64,000 nucleotides of DNA from Lactiplantibacillus modestisalitolerans (GTDB lineage: Bacteria; Bacillota; Bacilli; Lactobacillales; Lactobacillaceae), in the NCBI RefSeq assembly GCF_005405425.1, contig NZ_BJEA01000014.1, positions 33,042 through 97,041 of the forward strand, read 5' to 3'. The translations under genes were made by a program, and so were the position numbers. The notes under the pieces were generated by a model. That model saw only the letters and a list, made by a program, of their open reading frames with translations. It made no database searches and was not told where the DNA came from. Each line of letters starts with the position of its first letter. The stretch's first letter is position 1. Below are positions 57,206-64,000 of the stretch, piece by piece.

Positions 57206-57260
57206 TCTGGTTCGGAAACTTCCCAGCATAAAAAACCAAGAACTTCAGTCAATCGGAGGT
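57206..57260 (+). promoter_or_regulatory. preQ1-I riboswitch with translational expression platform
   Basis: The aptamer aligns position by position with the class I preQ1 aptamer: P1 (T)CTGG/CCAG, loop GTTC then GG, C-rich CCC, A-rich tail AUAAAAAA and CC closing the pseudoknot with the loop GG. In ribD/queC-type aptamers the last pair is UAG/CUA, here GG/CC. A hairpin CGGTGGGT/ACCCGCCG (57184-57204) precedes it. Downstream, ACTTC (57242-57246) can pair with GAGGT (57256-57260), the ribosome site of the nucleoside hydrolase, and its alternative partner is GGTTC in P1, giving an OFF-switch model. Established: preQ1-I binds 7-aminomethyl-7-deazaguanine. Confidence 0.85.
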
Positions 57261-57266
57261 AAGAGA

Positions 57267-58256
57267 ATGAATGCAACGCGTAACGTCATCATTGATTGTG
57301 ATCCGGGCATTGATGACAGCTTGGCGCTTTTATTAGCGCTTAAATCACCGGATTTAAACGTGGTTGGAATTACAACCGTTTGTGGGAACGTTCCGCCGGA
57401 AATTGGCGCCCAAAACGCACTCAAAGTGCTAGCGTTAGCTGACCGGCTGGATATTCCAGTCTACGTTGGCGCTAACCGGCCACTGCGGGTTCCCTATACG
57501 AGTGCGCAGGATACGCACGGTGACGACGGCCTTGGCAATAGTGAGTGGCCGGCCGTGACAAAGGTCGGTCCCGCTAAAGGCGCAGTCAATTTTATCGTTG
57601 AGACTTTGACGGCTGAGCCGCAGACTTCGATTTTAGCGCTGGGGCCGTTGACCAACATTGCGGAGGCTCTCAATCGCGATGTCAGCCTGTTTGAACAGGT
57701 TGACCAATTTACATTAATGGGTGGCAGTTACAAGTCCCACGGTAACTGTTCACCGGTTGCCGAATATAATTTTTGGTGCGACCCGGACGCGGCGGCCCAA
57801 GTCTTTGCAAAGCTGCCGGTCCCAATTCAAATGGTTGGTCTGGACGTGACCCGTGAAATTGTCTTAACACCGAGTTTGTTAGCCTACATGCAGGACGTTA
57901 ATCCTGAATTAGGAGCCTTTATTAAAAAGATTACGCAGTTTTACTTTGATTTTCATTGGCAACAGGAGCGGGTTATTGGTTGTGTTATCAATGATCCGTT
58001 GGCGGTGGCGGTGATGAGTCAACCGGACTTATTAAGTGGCTTTGGTGCCTATACCACGGTCGTGACCGATGGCGTTGCCCGCGGTCAGTCAATCGTCGAT
58101 GACCATCAATTCTGGCAACGGCCAGCCAATACGCAGGTGATGACGACCGTTGATGTTGCCGGTTTTTGGCAACTATTTTTGAAACGGGTACTTGGCGCGA
58201 CTGATCCCGACCTGACGCGGGTCCTGCGGCAGTTGAAGGTGTTGCCATGCGACTAA
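57267..58256 (+). CDS. Nucleoside hydrolase (IUNH family), possibly queuosine hydrolase (QueK-like)
   Basis: 329 residues from ATG 57267, set by GGAGGT (57255-57260); the frame opens at 57186, but that would cover the riboswitch. The metal and ribose motif DCDPGIDD (Asp10, 12, 16, 17) starts the protein; NFWCDPDAAAQVF and DHQFWQRPANTQVMTTVD are the later conserved parts. IUNH family enzymes split nucleosides into base and ribose. The preQ1-I riboswitch before it and the ECF substrate-binding component after it suggest the substrate is queuosine or a related 7-deazaguanine nucleoside, as for QueK; this substrate is inferred only. It overlaps the ECF gene by 10 bp. Confidence 0.87.
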   Translation: MNATRNVIIDCDPGIDDSLALLLALKSPDLNVVGITTVCGNVPPEIGAQNALKVLALADRLDIPVYVGANRPLRVPYTSAQDTHGDDGLGNSEWPAVTKVGPAKGAVNFIVETLTAEPQTSILALGPLTNIAEALNRDVSLFEQVDQFTLMGGSYKSHGNCSPVAEYNFWCDPDAAAQVFAKLPVPIQMVGLDVTREIVLTPSLLAYMQDVNPELGAFIKKITQFYFDFHWQQERVIGCVINDPLAVAVMSQPDLLSGFGAYTTVVTDGVARGQSIVDDHQFWQRPANTQVMTTVDVAGFWQLFLKRVLGATDPDLTRVLRQLKVLPCD

Positions 58257-58798
58257 TTAAAACGCGCCACCTCACCTTAGTCGCCCTCTGCGTTGCTTTG
58301 AACGTCGTGGGGGGAAACCTCGCCTTGATGTTAAAACTACCGATTTATTTGGATTCAATTGGAACGGTTTTGGCCGCCGCCGTTTTAGGCCCGCTGGGTG
58401 GACTTGCGGCTGGGGCGTTGACCGGGACGTTGATGAGTTTTACCGATTTGTATTCACTGTTCTTTATGCCGGTGCAACTACTGACCGGGGTGGTCGCCGG
58501 CCTGCTGTATCGCCGCGTTAAGCCAGGCAGTTGGCGCTCAAACTGGTGGCTTGCGCTTGGGATTTCTTTACCCGGAACGCTGGTCAGTACGTTAATTACC
58601 GTTATTCTATTTCACGGCATTACGTCGTCGGGCTCGAGCATGCTCGTTCAGTTGTTATTAGGTACCGGCATGAGTAAGGTCGCGGCGGTTTTCCTGATAC
58701 AGGTGATGACCGACTACCTCGACCGGTTAATTACGGTGGCGGTCGTGGCAATGGTTTACCGGGCGTTGCGCAGTAAGTTGGCGCACGTTAATGGTTGA
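58247..58798 (+). CDS. ECF transporter substrate-binding component, probable queuosine-precursor type
   Basis: 183 residues with six membrane helices, starting with LTLVALCVALNVVGGNLALMLKLPIYLDSIGTVLAAAVLGPLGGLAAGALTG, the characteristic ECF S-component N-terminal half with the AxxxA-like helix that contacts the T component. It lacks its own ATPases, so it uses the shared ECF module of the cell. Cotranscribed with the nucleoside hydrolase under a preQ1 riboswitch, so the ligand is likely queuosine, queuine or preQ1. Not certainly QueT by sequence. Terminator at 58835. Confidence 0.8.
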   Translation: MRLIKTRHLTLVALCVALNVVGGNLALMLKLPIYLDSIGTVLAAAVLGPLGGLAAGALTGTLMSFTDLYSLFFMPVQLLTGVVAGLLYRRVKPGSWRSNWWLALGISLPGTLVSTLITVILFHGITSSGSSMLVQLLLGTGMSKVAAVFLIQVMTDYLDRLITVAVVAMVYRALRSKLAHVNG

Positions 58799-58834
58799 AA
58801 TTAATTACTAGTTGAAATGATAATTAAAAGAAAG

Positions 58835-58858
58835 ACCGGCCCAAGTGGTCGGTTTTTT
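58835..58858 (+). terminator. Terminator of the preQ1-riboswitch operon
   Basis: ACCGGCC-caagt-GGTCGGT then TTTTT. Confidence 0.75.
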
Positions 58859-58869
58859 GCATTTAAGGC

Positions 58870-58900
58870 TTGACCCTGACGCGACGTCAGCCCGTATACT
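58870..58900 (+). promoter_or_regulatory. MerR-type promoter with 19-bp spacer before the TipA-like gene
   Basis: TTGACC (58870-58875), 19 bp, TATACT (58895-58900). The spacer carries CTGACG-CGA-CGTCAG (58876-58890), a perfect palindrome. It fits autoactivation by the downstream MerR protein. Confidence 0.8.
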
Positions 58901-58926
58901 GAAGGGGTTGAAAGGAGTGGGACCGA

Positions 58927-59688
58927 ATGGCGTATCAAATTAAACAGTTGGCCGAGTTGGCGGGGGTGAGTGTGCGGACGTTGCGCTACTACGATCAGAT
59001 TGGTTTGTTGAAACCCGCAGCGCTTGGGGCCAACGGCTATCGCCTTTACGAACGCGAACAGGTTGACCGGTTGCAACAAATTTGTTTGTACCGCACGTTG
59101 CGGTTGCCGTTAGCGACGATTCAAAAATTACTCGACCAACCGCAAGCCCAACGGTTGACCACGCTGGAACAACAGTACCAGCAGCTTAGACGGGAACGGG
59201 CGCACTTAGATCAGTTACTGACGCTCGTTCAAACGACGATTCAAACCCAACGAGGAGGGGTTCCAATGACCGATGCAAATAAATTTGAGGCGTTCAAAGC
59301 GGCGCAGTTAAGTGCCAATGAAAAACGCTATGGTGATGAAATTAAGCAGCGCTATGGCGAAGCGACAGTTGCGCAAGCCAATGCGAAGTACGCGGACCTT
59401 GATCAGGCTGACTACCAACGGATGCAGGCGGTTGAAGCGGACTTGATTGCGACGCTAAAAGTGGCCTTGAAAAACGCTACGCTCACATCAGAAAGCGCTA
59501 CCAAGATCTATGAACTTCACCGGCAGTGGCTCAGCTTTACCTGGCCGCACTACACGGTGGCGATGCACCGCGGGTTAGCCGCCACGTACTTAGCGGATGA
59601 GCGCTTTACGGCCTACTATGACCAGCGGGCCGGGATTGGCGCGACCAAGTTACTCGTTGAAAGTATTCAAGCGGCCGCCCACGACTGA
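58927..59688 (+). CDS. MerR-family regulator with TipAS effector domain
   Basis: 253 residues: MerR helix-turn-helix and wing (YQIKQLAELAGVSVRTLRYYDQIGLLKPAALGANGYRLYEREQVDRL), a dimerisation helix (70-115), and a TipAS domain in the C-terminal half (FEAFKAAQLSANEKRYGDEIKQRYGEATVAQANAKYADLDQADYQRM...), which binds thiopeptides or other large hydrophobic molecules. Expected to switch its own promoter and other genes for multidrug tolerance. AAAGGAG (58911-58917) before ATG 58927. No efflux gene is adjacent. Confidence 0.9.
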   Translation: MAYQIKQLAELAGVSVRTLRYYDQIGLLKPAALGANGYRLYEREQVDRLQQICLYRTLRLPLATIQKLLDQPQAQRLTTLEQQYQQLRRERAHLDQLLTLVQTTIQTQRGGVPMTDANKFEAFKAAQLSANEKRYGDEIKQRYGEATVAQANAKYADLDQADYQRMQAVEADLIATLKVALKNATLTSESATKIYELHRQWLSFTWPHYTVAMHRGLAATYLADERFTAYYDQRAGIGATKLLVESIQAAAHD

Positions 59689-59698
59689 AAAAAGATGG

Positions 59699-59728
59699 TT
59701 GACAAATTTCTTTGTGCGTGTTTACACT
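59699..59728 (+). promoter_or_regulatory. Promoter of the rib operon
   Basis: TTGACA (59699-59704), 18 bp, TACACT (59723-59728), followed by the FMN riboswitch. Confidence 0.75.
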
Positions 59729-59749
59729 AATTACGAAAACTAAATACGA

Positions 59750-59874
59750 TTTCTTCGGGGCAGGGTGTAATTCCCGACCGACGGTAACAACGTAAGTTGA
59801 AGTCCGTGACCCGCGTGAGCGGTTGACCCAGTGCAAGTCTGGGACCGACAGTAAAGTCTGGATGGGAGAAGAAA
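59750..59874 (+). promoter_or_regulatory. FMN riboswitch (RFN element)
   Basis: P1 TTTCTTC with GAAGAAA encloses the recognisable RFN pieces: GGGGCAGGGTGTAATTCCCG (start), CCGACGGT, GTCCGTGACCCG, then CAGTGCAAGTCTGGGACCGA and CAGTAAAGTCTGGATGGGAG. Bound FMN ends transcription at the terminator 59972-60012 in lactobacilli. It differs from the B. subtilis consensus in GTGTAATT (GTGAAATT) and CCGACGG (CCGGCGG); such differences can be natural. Confidence 0.93.
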
Positions 59875-59971
59875 ATTATTGCTTTGTTTTTGGGCAGTAG
59901 TGGCGAAAAAGGTAACCGGCGACGGTTCTTTTTGGCGTACCATACTGACGAAATCGATTTAGCAACTCATC

Positions 59972-60012
59972 AAACCACCCGGTATCGATCTTGATAACGG
60001 GTGGTTTTTTTT
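59972..60012 (+). terminator. FMN-controlled terminator of the rib operon
   Basis: AAACCACCCGGTATC-gatctt-GATAACGGGTGGTTT plus T-run; the ribosome site GGAGGTG (60013-60019) follows at once. Confidence 0.8.
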
Positions 60013-60025
60013 GGAGGTGCCGAGA

Positions 60026-61099
60026 ATGGACAACGGTTACATGCAGTTGGCCGTGCAACAGGCGTTACGGGGCGGTCCCGCAACGTATCAAAATCCACAG
60101 GTGGGCGCAGTCCTTGTTAAGGATGGACGCGTTATTAGCCAGGGCTACCATGCGCACTTTGGCGGTGATCATGCCGAAGTTGCGTGCCTAAAAGGGGCCA
60201 CCCCGGAACAGGCGCGGGGCGCCACCCTCTACGTGACGCTCGAACCGTGTTCACATTATGGTAAAACGCCGCCGTGTAGTCATCGTGTGGCGGAAGCTGG
60301 GATTAAGAAGGTCGTGATTGGCCAGTTGGATCCGCACCCGGTCGTTGCGGGGCGCGGTCGGGACTATTTGCGTCAGCACGGTGTTGATGTGCAGGTGCTT
60401 GAACCCAGCGCAGCCGTGTTAGCGCTCAACCGGCACTATAACTGGTTTTATCAACATGAGCGGCCGTGGATTACGTTAAAAATGGCCCAAACGCTAGACG
60501 GTAAGTTAAACGCGGTAACTGGTGAACGGAGTCGGCTGACAAATGCGGCGGCTAACGCTGATAGCCAGCGGTTACGAGCAACCTTTCACGCCATTTTGGT
60601 GGGTGAACGGACGCTCACGACCGATGATCCCCAGTTGACGGTGCGGACGCAGGCGCTCGCACACCCACCGGTCAGGCTGGTCGTTCTAAATCGAAGCGAC
60701 GCTGCGGTGGGGCACCGGCTTGTGACGGACGGATTGGCGCCGACCTGGTTACTTTGTCGGCAGGCCAGTCCGCGGGATACCCAACTTGAGCAGTCAGGAA
60801 GCGACGTTCACGTCGTCATTGGGGACTGGACACCGCAAGCAATTAGTACGTTCTGTCACCAACATGGCTGGCAATCATTACTCGTTGAAGGTGGAAGCCA
60901 GCTACACGCCCAGTTTGTACAAGCGGGGCTCGTTGAAGAGTGGCTGAGTTACGTCGTACCAACGGTGTTTGGTGGGCAAGCCCTTCCAGCCGCACGGGAT
61001 ACGACTTACGCCGCTACCCCGATGACCTTTACGGCACCGCAAGTGACGAATTTAGCGGGCAACTTACGAATTCAAGCTTATCGACAGGGGGTCGTTTAA
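60026..61099 (+). CDS. ribD: Bifunctional pyrimidine deaminase/reductase
   Basis: 357 residues from ATG 60026 (GGAGGTG 60013-60019); an in-frame TTG at 60011 overlaps the ribosome site. N-terminal deaminase domain with zinc motif: HAE (His49-Ala-Glu51), PCS...C (Cys75, Cys84); C-terminal reductase domain starting ERPWITLKMAQTLDGKLNA and ending in VPTVFGGQALPAARD. It catalyses the second and third steps of riboflavin synthesis: deamination and NADPH reduction of the pyrimidine. First gene of the rib operon. Confidence 0.95.
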   Translation: MDNGYMQLAVQQALRGGPATYQNPQVGAVLVKDGRVISQGYHAHFGGDHAEVACLKGATPEQARGATLYVTLEPCSHYGKTPPCSHRVAEAGIKKVVIGQLDPHPVVAGRGRDYLRQHGVDVQVLEPSAAVLALNRHYNWFYQHERPWITLKMAQTLDGKLNAVTGERSRLTNAAANADSQRLRATFHAILVGERTLTTDDPQLTVRTQALAHPPVRLVVLNRSDAAVGHRLVTDGLAPTWLLCRQASPRDTQLEQSGSDVHVVIGDWTPQAISTFCHQHGWQSLLVEGGSQLHAQFVQAGLVEEWLSYVVPTVFGGQALPAARDTTYAATPMTFTAPQVTNLAGNLRIQAYRQGVV

Positions 61100-61711
61100 A
61101 TGTTTACGGGAATTGTGACGCACCACGGCGTTGTCCAACAAGTTGACAACCACGCGGGTGAATTGAAGTTGACGCTCAAAGCGGCCGCACTCGTGACGCC
61201 CAAGTTAGCAATTGGCGCCAGCATTGCGGTGAACGGCGTTTGTTTAACGATAACGACGAAGACGGCGGATGCCTTTACGGTGGACGTGATGCCGGAGAGC
61301 GTTCGCCGCACTAACTTAGGCCGGTTAAAAGTTGGTCAGCAGGTTAATTTGGAACCAGCTTTGACCGCCGAACAGGGGCTTGACGGCCACTTTGTTCAGG
61401 GGCACGTCGATTACTGCGGCGAGTTATTGCGCCGGGCCAGTGATGCGAGTGCGCAGCGGTTATGGTTTACCCTGCCCGCGGCTTACCGGCCACTGATCGT
61501 TGAGAAGGGATCCGTTGCCATTGACGGCGTTAGCTTAACGGTTGTCGCGGTGACGCCGGGCGCGTTTGAAATTGATTTGATCCCACATACGCAGTTGGCG
61601 ACCACGTTGGGCCAGCTCCCACTTGGGGCACCGGTCAACGTTGAAACGGATATTTTAGGCAAGTACGTTGCCCAGCAATTACGGTTTGGAGGAACAGAAA
61701 ATGACGATTGA
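61100..61711 (+). CDS. ribE: Riboflavin synthase alpha chain
   Basis: 203 residues, two repeats of a beta barrel: [16 protein letters not shown], then [15 protein letters not shown] with the internal lumazine-binding repeats (residues about 8-90 and 100-190). It catalyses the dismutation of two 6,7-dimethyl-8-ribityllumazine molecules into riboflavin. The start ATG overlaps none; it follows ribD by 0 bp (stop 61099). Its final 11 bases overlap the ribBA start. Confidence 0.95.
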   Translation: MFTGIVTHHGVVQQVDNHAGELKLTLKAAALVTPKLAIGASIAVNGVCLTITTKTADAFTVDVMPESVRRTNLGRLKVGQQVNLEPALTAEQGLDGHFVQGHVDYCGELLRRASDASAQRLWFTLPAAYRPLIVEKGSVAIDGVSLTVVAVTPGAFEIDLIPHTQLATTLGQLPLGAPVNVETDILGKYVAQQLRFGGTENDD

Positions 61712-62900
61712 GGAAAAAGTAGAAAACGCTTTAGACGCCTTAAAAGCGGGCGGTTTGATTATTGTTGCCGATGACGAAAGTCGCGAAGCCGAAGGGGACA
61801 TGGTCGGTTTAGCACAGTACGCCACCACCGAAACGGTTAACCGCATGATTACGAGTGCCCGCGGTTTGCTCTGCGCGCCGGTTGCGCCCGAAATTGCGAC
61901 CCGCTTGGAATTGGAACCGATGACGACCAGTCACGATGCGTTTGGGACGGCCTTTACGGTTTCACTGGATCACCACACGACGACCACTGGTATTTCGGCG
62001 GCGGACCGGGCAACGACCATTAAGGCGTTGACTGACCCGCAAAGTAAGCCCACTGATTTCTACCATCCCGGTCACGTTTTTCCGTTGATTGCCCGGGCTG
62101 GCGGTGTCCTAGAACGGCGCGGTCACACCGAAGCGGCGGTTGACCTGGCACGGTTGGCCGGGGCGACCCCGGTGGCCTACATTTGCGAATCCGTTAAAAA
62201 GAACGGATTAATGGCTCGACGGAAGGATTTGAAGGCCCTGGCAGAAGGGCTGCGGATCCCGATGATCACGATTGAAGACATCAGTACTTACCGTTTGCGG
62301 CAAACCCAAACCTTAACGGCCCTCCCAACGGTAAAACTCCCAACCGCGAGCGGCGATTTTAAGTTGACCGGCTACCAACTACCGGCTGATTCACAAGTCC
62401 AGTTAGCTTTACAGAAGGGTGATCTTCAAACGCAGGAGCCCGTTTTAGTTCGGTTACATTCCGAATGCTTGACCGGCGATGTGTTTGGGTCGCTACGTTG
62501 TGACTGTGGTCAACAATTGCACGCCGCAATGGATCAAATCGAAGCGGCTGGTCGCGGGGTCGTACTGTACTTACGGCAAGAAGGTCGCGGTATCGGTTTA
62601 GCTGATAAGCTTCGGAGCTACCATTTACAAGAGCAAGGGATCGATACCTACGACGCCAACCTCAAGTTGGGCCACCAACCCGACGAACGCCATTATGACG
62701 TGGCCGCCGCCATGCTGAAGCGGTTAGGGATTCAACGGGTGCGGTTAATGACCAATAATCCCGACAAAATTACCCAGCTAAAGGCGGCGGGAATTGACGT
62801 CGTTGAACGGGTTCCCTTAGAAATGCCCGCAACGGCCCATGATCGGCAGTACTTAGCCACGAAGCGCGACAAGTTTCATCACCAACTCGCAGTTAAATAA
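61701..62900 (+). CDS. ribBA: Bifunctional DHBP synthase / GTP cyclohydrolase II
   Basis: 399 residues from ATG 61701 (GGAGGAA before it; longer frame from 61668 lies inside ribE). N-terminal DHBP synthase (about 1-205) with [12 protein letters not shown] and the RGHTEAA-type motif; C-terminal GTP cyclohydrolase II with zinc cysteines Cys256, Cys267, Cys269 ([17 protein letters not shown]). It makes both riboflavin precursors: dihydroxybutanone phosphate from ribulose-5-phosphate and the pyrimidine from GTP. Several lactobacilli lack the ribA activity; here both domains are intact. Confidence 0.95.
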   Translation: MTIEEKVENALDALKAGGLIIVADDESREAEGDMVGLAQYATTETVNRMITSARGLLCAPVAPEIATRLELEPMTTSHDAFGTAFTVSLDHHTTTTGISAADRATTIKALTDPQSKPTDFYHPGHVFPLIARAGGVLERRGHTEAAVDLARLAGATPVAYICESVKKNGLMARRKDLKALAEGLRIPMITIEDISTYRLRQTQTLTALPTVKLPTASGDFKLTGYQLPADSQVQLALQKGDLQTQEPVLVRLHSECLTGDVFGSLRCDCGQQLHAAMDQIEAAGRGVVLYLRQEGRGIGLADKLRSYHLQEQGIDTYDANLKLGHQPDERHYDVAAAMLKRLGIQRVRLMTNNPDKITQLKAAGIDVVERVPLEMPATAHDRQYLATKRDKFHHQLAVK

Positions 62901-62914
62901 TGGAGGACTTAAAC

Positions 62915-63400
62915 ATGACAACGATTAATGGACAATTACAAGGAAGTGGCCGCCACATTGCAATCGTGGTTGCCCGCTTCAACACGGCAATTACGAGCAA
63001 ACTTTTAGCGGGCGCTCAGGACAACCTTGAGCGGCACGGCGTTGCGGCCGAAGATATTGACGTTTTATGGGTTCCGGGTGCGTTTGAAATCCCAACCGTC
63101 GCCCAACAGGTCGCGACGAGCGGCCGCTATGACGGGATTATCACGCTGGGGGCGGTCATTCGTGGTGAAACGAGTCACTACGACTACGTCTGCAACGTCG
63201 TTAGCAACGGGGTCGCTGCAGTTGGCCGCCAAACCGGTGTTCCTACCATGTTCGGCGTGTTAACAACTGATACGATTGAACAGGCCCTCAACCGCGCCGG
63301 CGTGAAGGTCGGTAATAAGGGTGCTGACTGTGCGGAAAGCGTCCTCGACATGATTGACGTGCAACGGCAATTTCGGGAATTGACCGCTACCACAAAGTAG
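62915..63400 (+). CDS. ribH: 6,7-Dimethyl-8-ribityllumazine synthase
   Basis: 161 residues from ATG 62915 (TGGAGGA at 62901-62907). Conserved motifs: [16 protein letters not shown], the PGAFEIP substrate loop, [15 protein letters not shown] and the catalytic His region. It condenses the pyrimidine with the butanone phosphate to form lumazine, which ribE turns into riboflavin, in an icosahedral shell in many bacteria. Last gene of the operon; no clear terminator seen, but the family 4 element starts 66 bp later. Confidence 0.95.
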   Translation: MTTINGQLQGSGRHIAIVVARFNTAITSKLLAGAQDNLERHGVAAEDIDVLWVPGAFEIPTVAQQVATSGRYDGIITLGAVIRGETSHYDYVCNVVSNGVAAVGRQTGVPTMFGVLTTDTIEQALNRAGVKVGNKGADCAESVLDMIDVQRQFRELTATTK

Positions 63401-63465
63401 AACCAATGATGAAGGATGATTGATGCCATCAGTCGGGTGTCCCGAATAGTGGTAACTTGCCGCCT

Positions 63466-63608
63466 TACCGGTTGGTCCTAAAGCGGCTGGAGCGTGGTGG
63501 ACACGACTTTAAGCCAAGCAACCCACTTGTCTTAAAGCTCGGTCTTTGGGTAAGTCGGGAAACAACCCCGACTAACGCAAACGACACCACTGAGCCACTT
63601 GAGGACCG
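63466..63608 (-). repeat. Family 4 cloverleaf element, copy 2
   Basis: On the plus strand: GGTCCTAAAGCGGCT pairs with AGCCACTTGAGGACC; GTGGTG with CACCAC; arm CTTTAAG/CTTAAAG; and TTTGGGTAAGTCGGG with CCCGACTAACGCAAA. Both arms have changed relative to copy 1, yet all still pair; the invariant parts include GCTCAGTGGTGTCG and CGTGTCCACCACG (minus strand). Confidence 0.75.
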
Positions 63609-63770
63609 CCCTCACGGCTAAATGAGTGTCAACTAATCAAGGCTTTCTAATGATTGAAGTTGGCAATATCAATCATTGGAAGATTACTAAATTAAATTAT
63701 CAGGTGTAAACTTGCTAAGCCTTCATCATGGTTAGTAGACATTTGAGCACTTTATTCATATAGACTGTCA

Positions 63771-64000
63771 GACCCGATGATACGTAATGTTGATCTGCTA
63801 AAACAAGTGAGCAAGTTTGCACTTGGTTTTAGTAAGCGTTCCGCAAAACCAGTTTCATCAGCTGCAACTTATTAAAGTCGGCTGTAGAACTTAGTATTAG
63901 GGTAAATCTAGCCAGTAGCGGGTGTCACCATGGCTCAACTGCGAAATTATTCTTGGCCGGAAGTGGGGTGCTTCCGGCTTAGAATAAGGCTCGAATTTGA
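63771..64000 (+). repeat. Family 1 cloverleaf repeat, copy E, cut by the window end
   Basis: Left end GACCCGATGATACGTAATG, core from 63912 (CCAGTAGCGGGTGTCACC). Arm 1 is GCCGGAAG/CTTCCGGC; the window ends inside the arm 1-arm 2 junction. 63609-63770 holds nothing recognised. Confidence 0.85.

Overview
The window comes from a low-pathogenicity-type Gram-positive of the Lactobacillaceae. The evidence is Shine-Dalgarno-driven genes with many TTG and GTG starts, YhgE/Pip, DUF3737, a DUF4811-MFS pair, a LysM Ser/Ala-rich wall protein beside a GtfA/GtfB-like glycosyltransferase pair, and Firmicutes-type FMN and preQ1 riboswitches. Base composition looks close to 50% GC by eye, except for an AT-rich island at about 50.9-53.1 kb. 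I cannot name the species from the sequence alone.

Layout. 1-8.0 kb: end of a HAD hydrolase, an ABC-F ATPase with a leader ORF and hairpin, a CPBP protease, a possible ncRNA, a GNAT enzyme, a DHA2 efflux pump and a lipoprotein nuclease. 8.1-17.5 kb: a structured ncRNA candidate, then an ArsR-TetR-YhgE cluster in which two operators share a 17-bp sequence and yhgE is split by an in-frame TAG, then a heterodimeric ABC exporter. 18-26.4 kb: DUF3737-PatB, an orphan antitoxin, small metabolic enzymes, a catalytically dead histidine-phosphatase-like protein and a run of small membrane or unknown genes. 26.8-37.4 kb: signal peptidase I, an acetyltransferase, an ABC/FtsX exporter, an M20 peptidase, a MerR-cupin-CMD redox cluster and an ABC-2 exporter. 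37.4-50.7 kb: Ogt, the LysM wall protein facing the glycosyltransferase pair, LysR-YeiH, MFS pumps and an AEC carrier. 50.9-53.1 kb: AT-rich, probably acquired XRE-membrane and PAP2 genes. 53.5-64 kb: YczE-like protein, an antiporter behind a leader hairpin, a RelBE pair, a preQ1-I-riboswitch operon (nucleoside hydrolase plus ECF S component), a TipA-like MerR gene and a complete FMN-riboswitch ribD-ribE-ribBA-ribH operon.

Intergenic repeats dominate the non-coding space. The most striking (family 1) is a 350-390 bp element with about 24-bp imperfect terminal inverted repeats and a core of about 166 nt that folds as a cloverleaf: long outer stem, two inner arms. There are five copies (one cut by the window edge) plus three remnants. 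Its helices show compensatory changes between copies, and two further elements (family 4) share the topology with different stem sequences. Two other families (2 and 3) share a GCCGAAACG motif, and family 3 arrays begin at the stop codons of three genes.

Functional links worth noting are a possible queuosine or preQ1 salvage operon under a preQ1-I riboswitch, one ArsR-type site controlling both its own gene and the TetR-YhgE unit, and a Ser/Ala-rich wall enzyme next to glycosyltransferases related to those that glycosylate such domains in L. plantarum.
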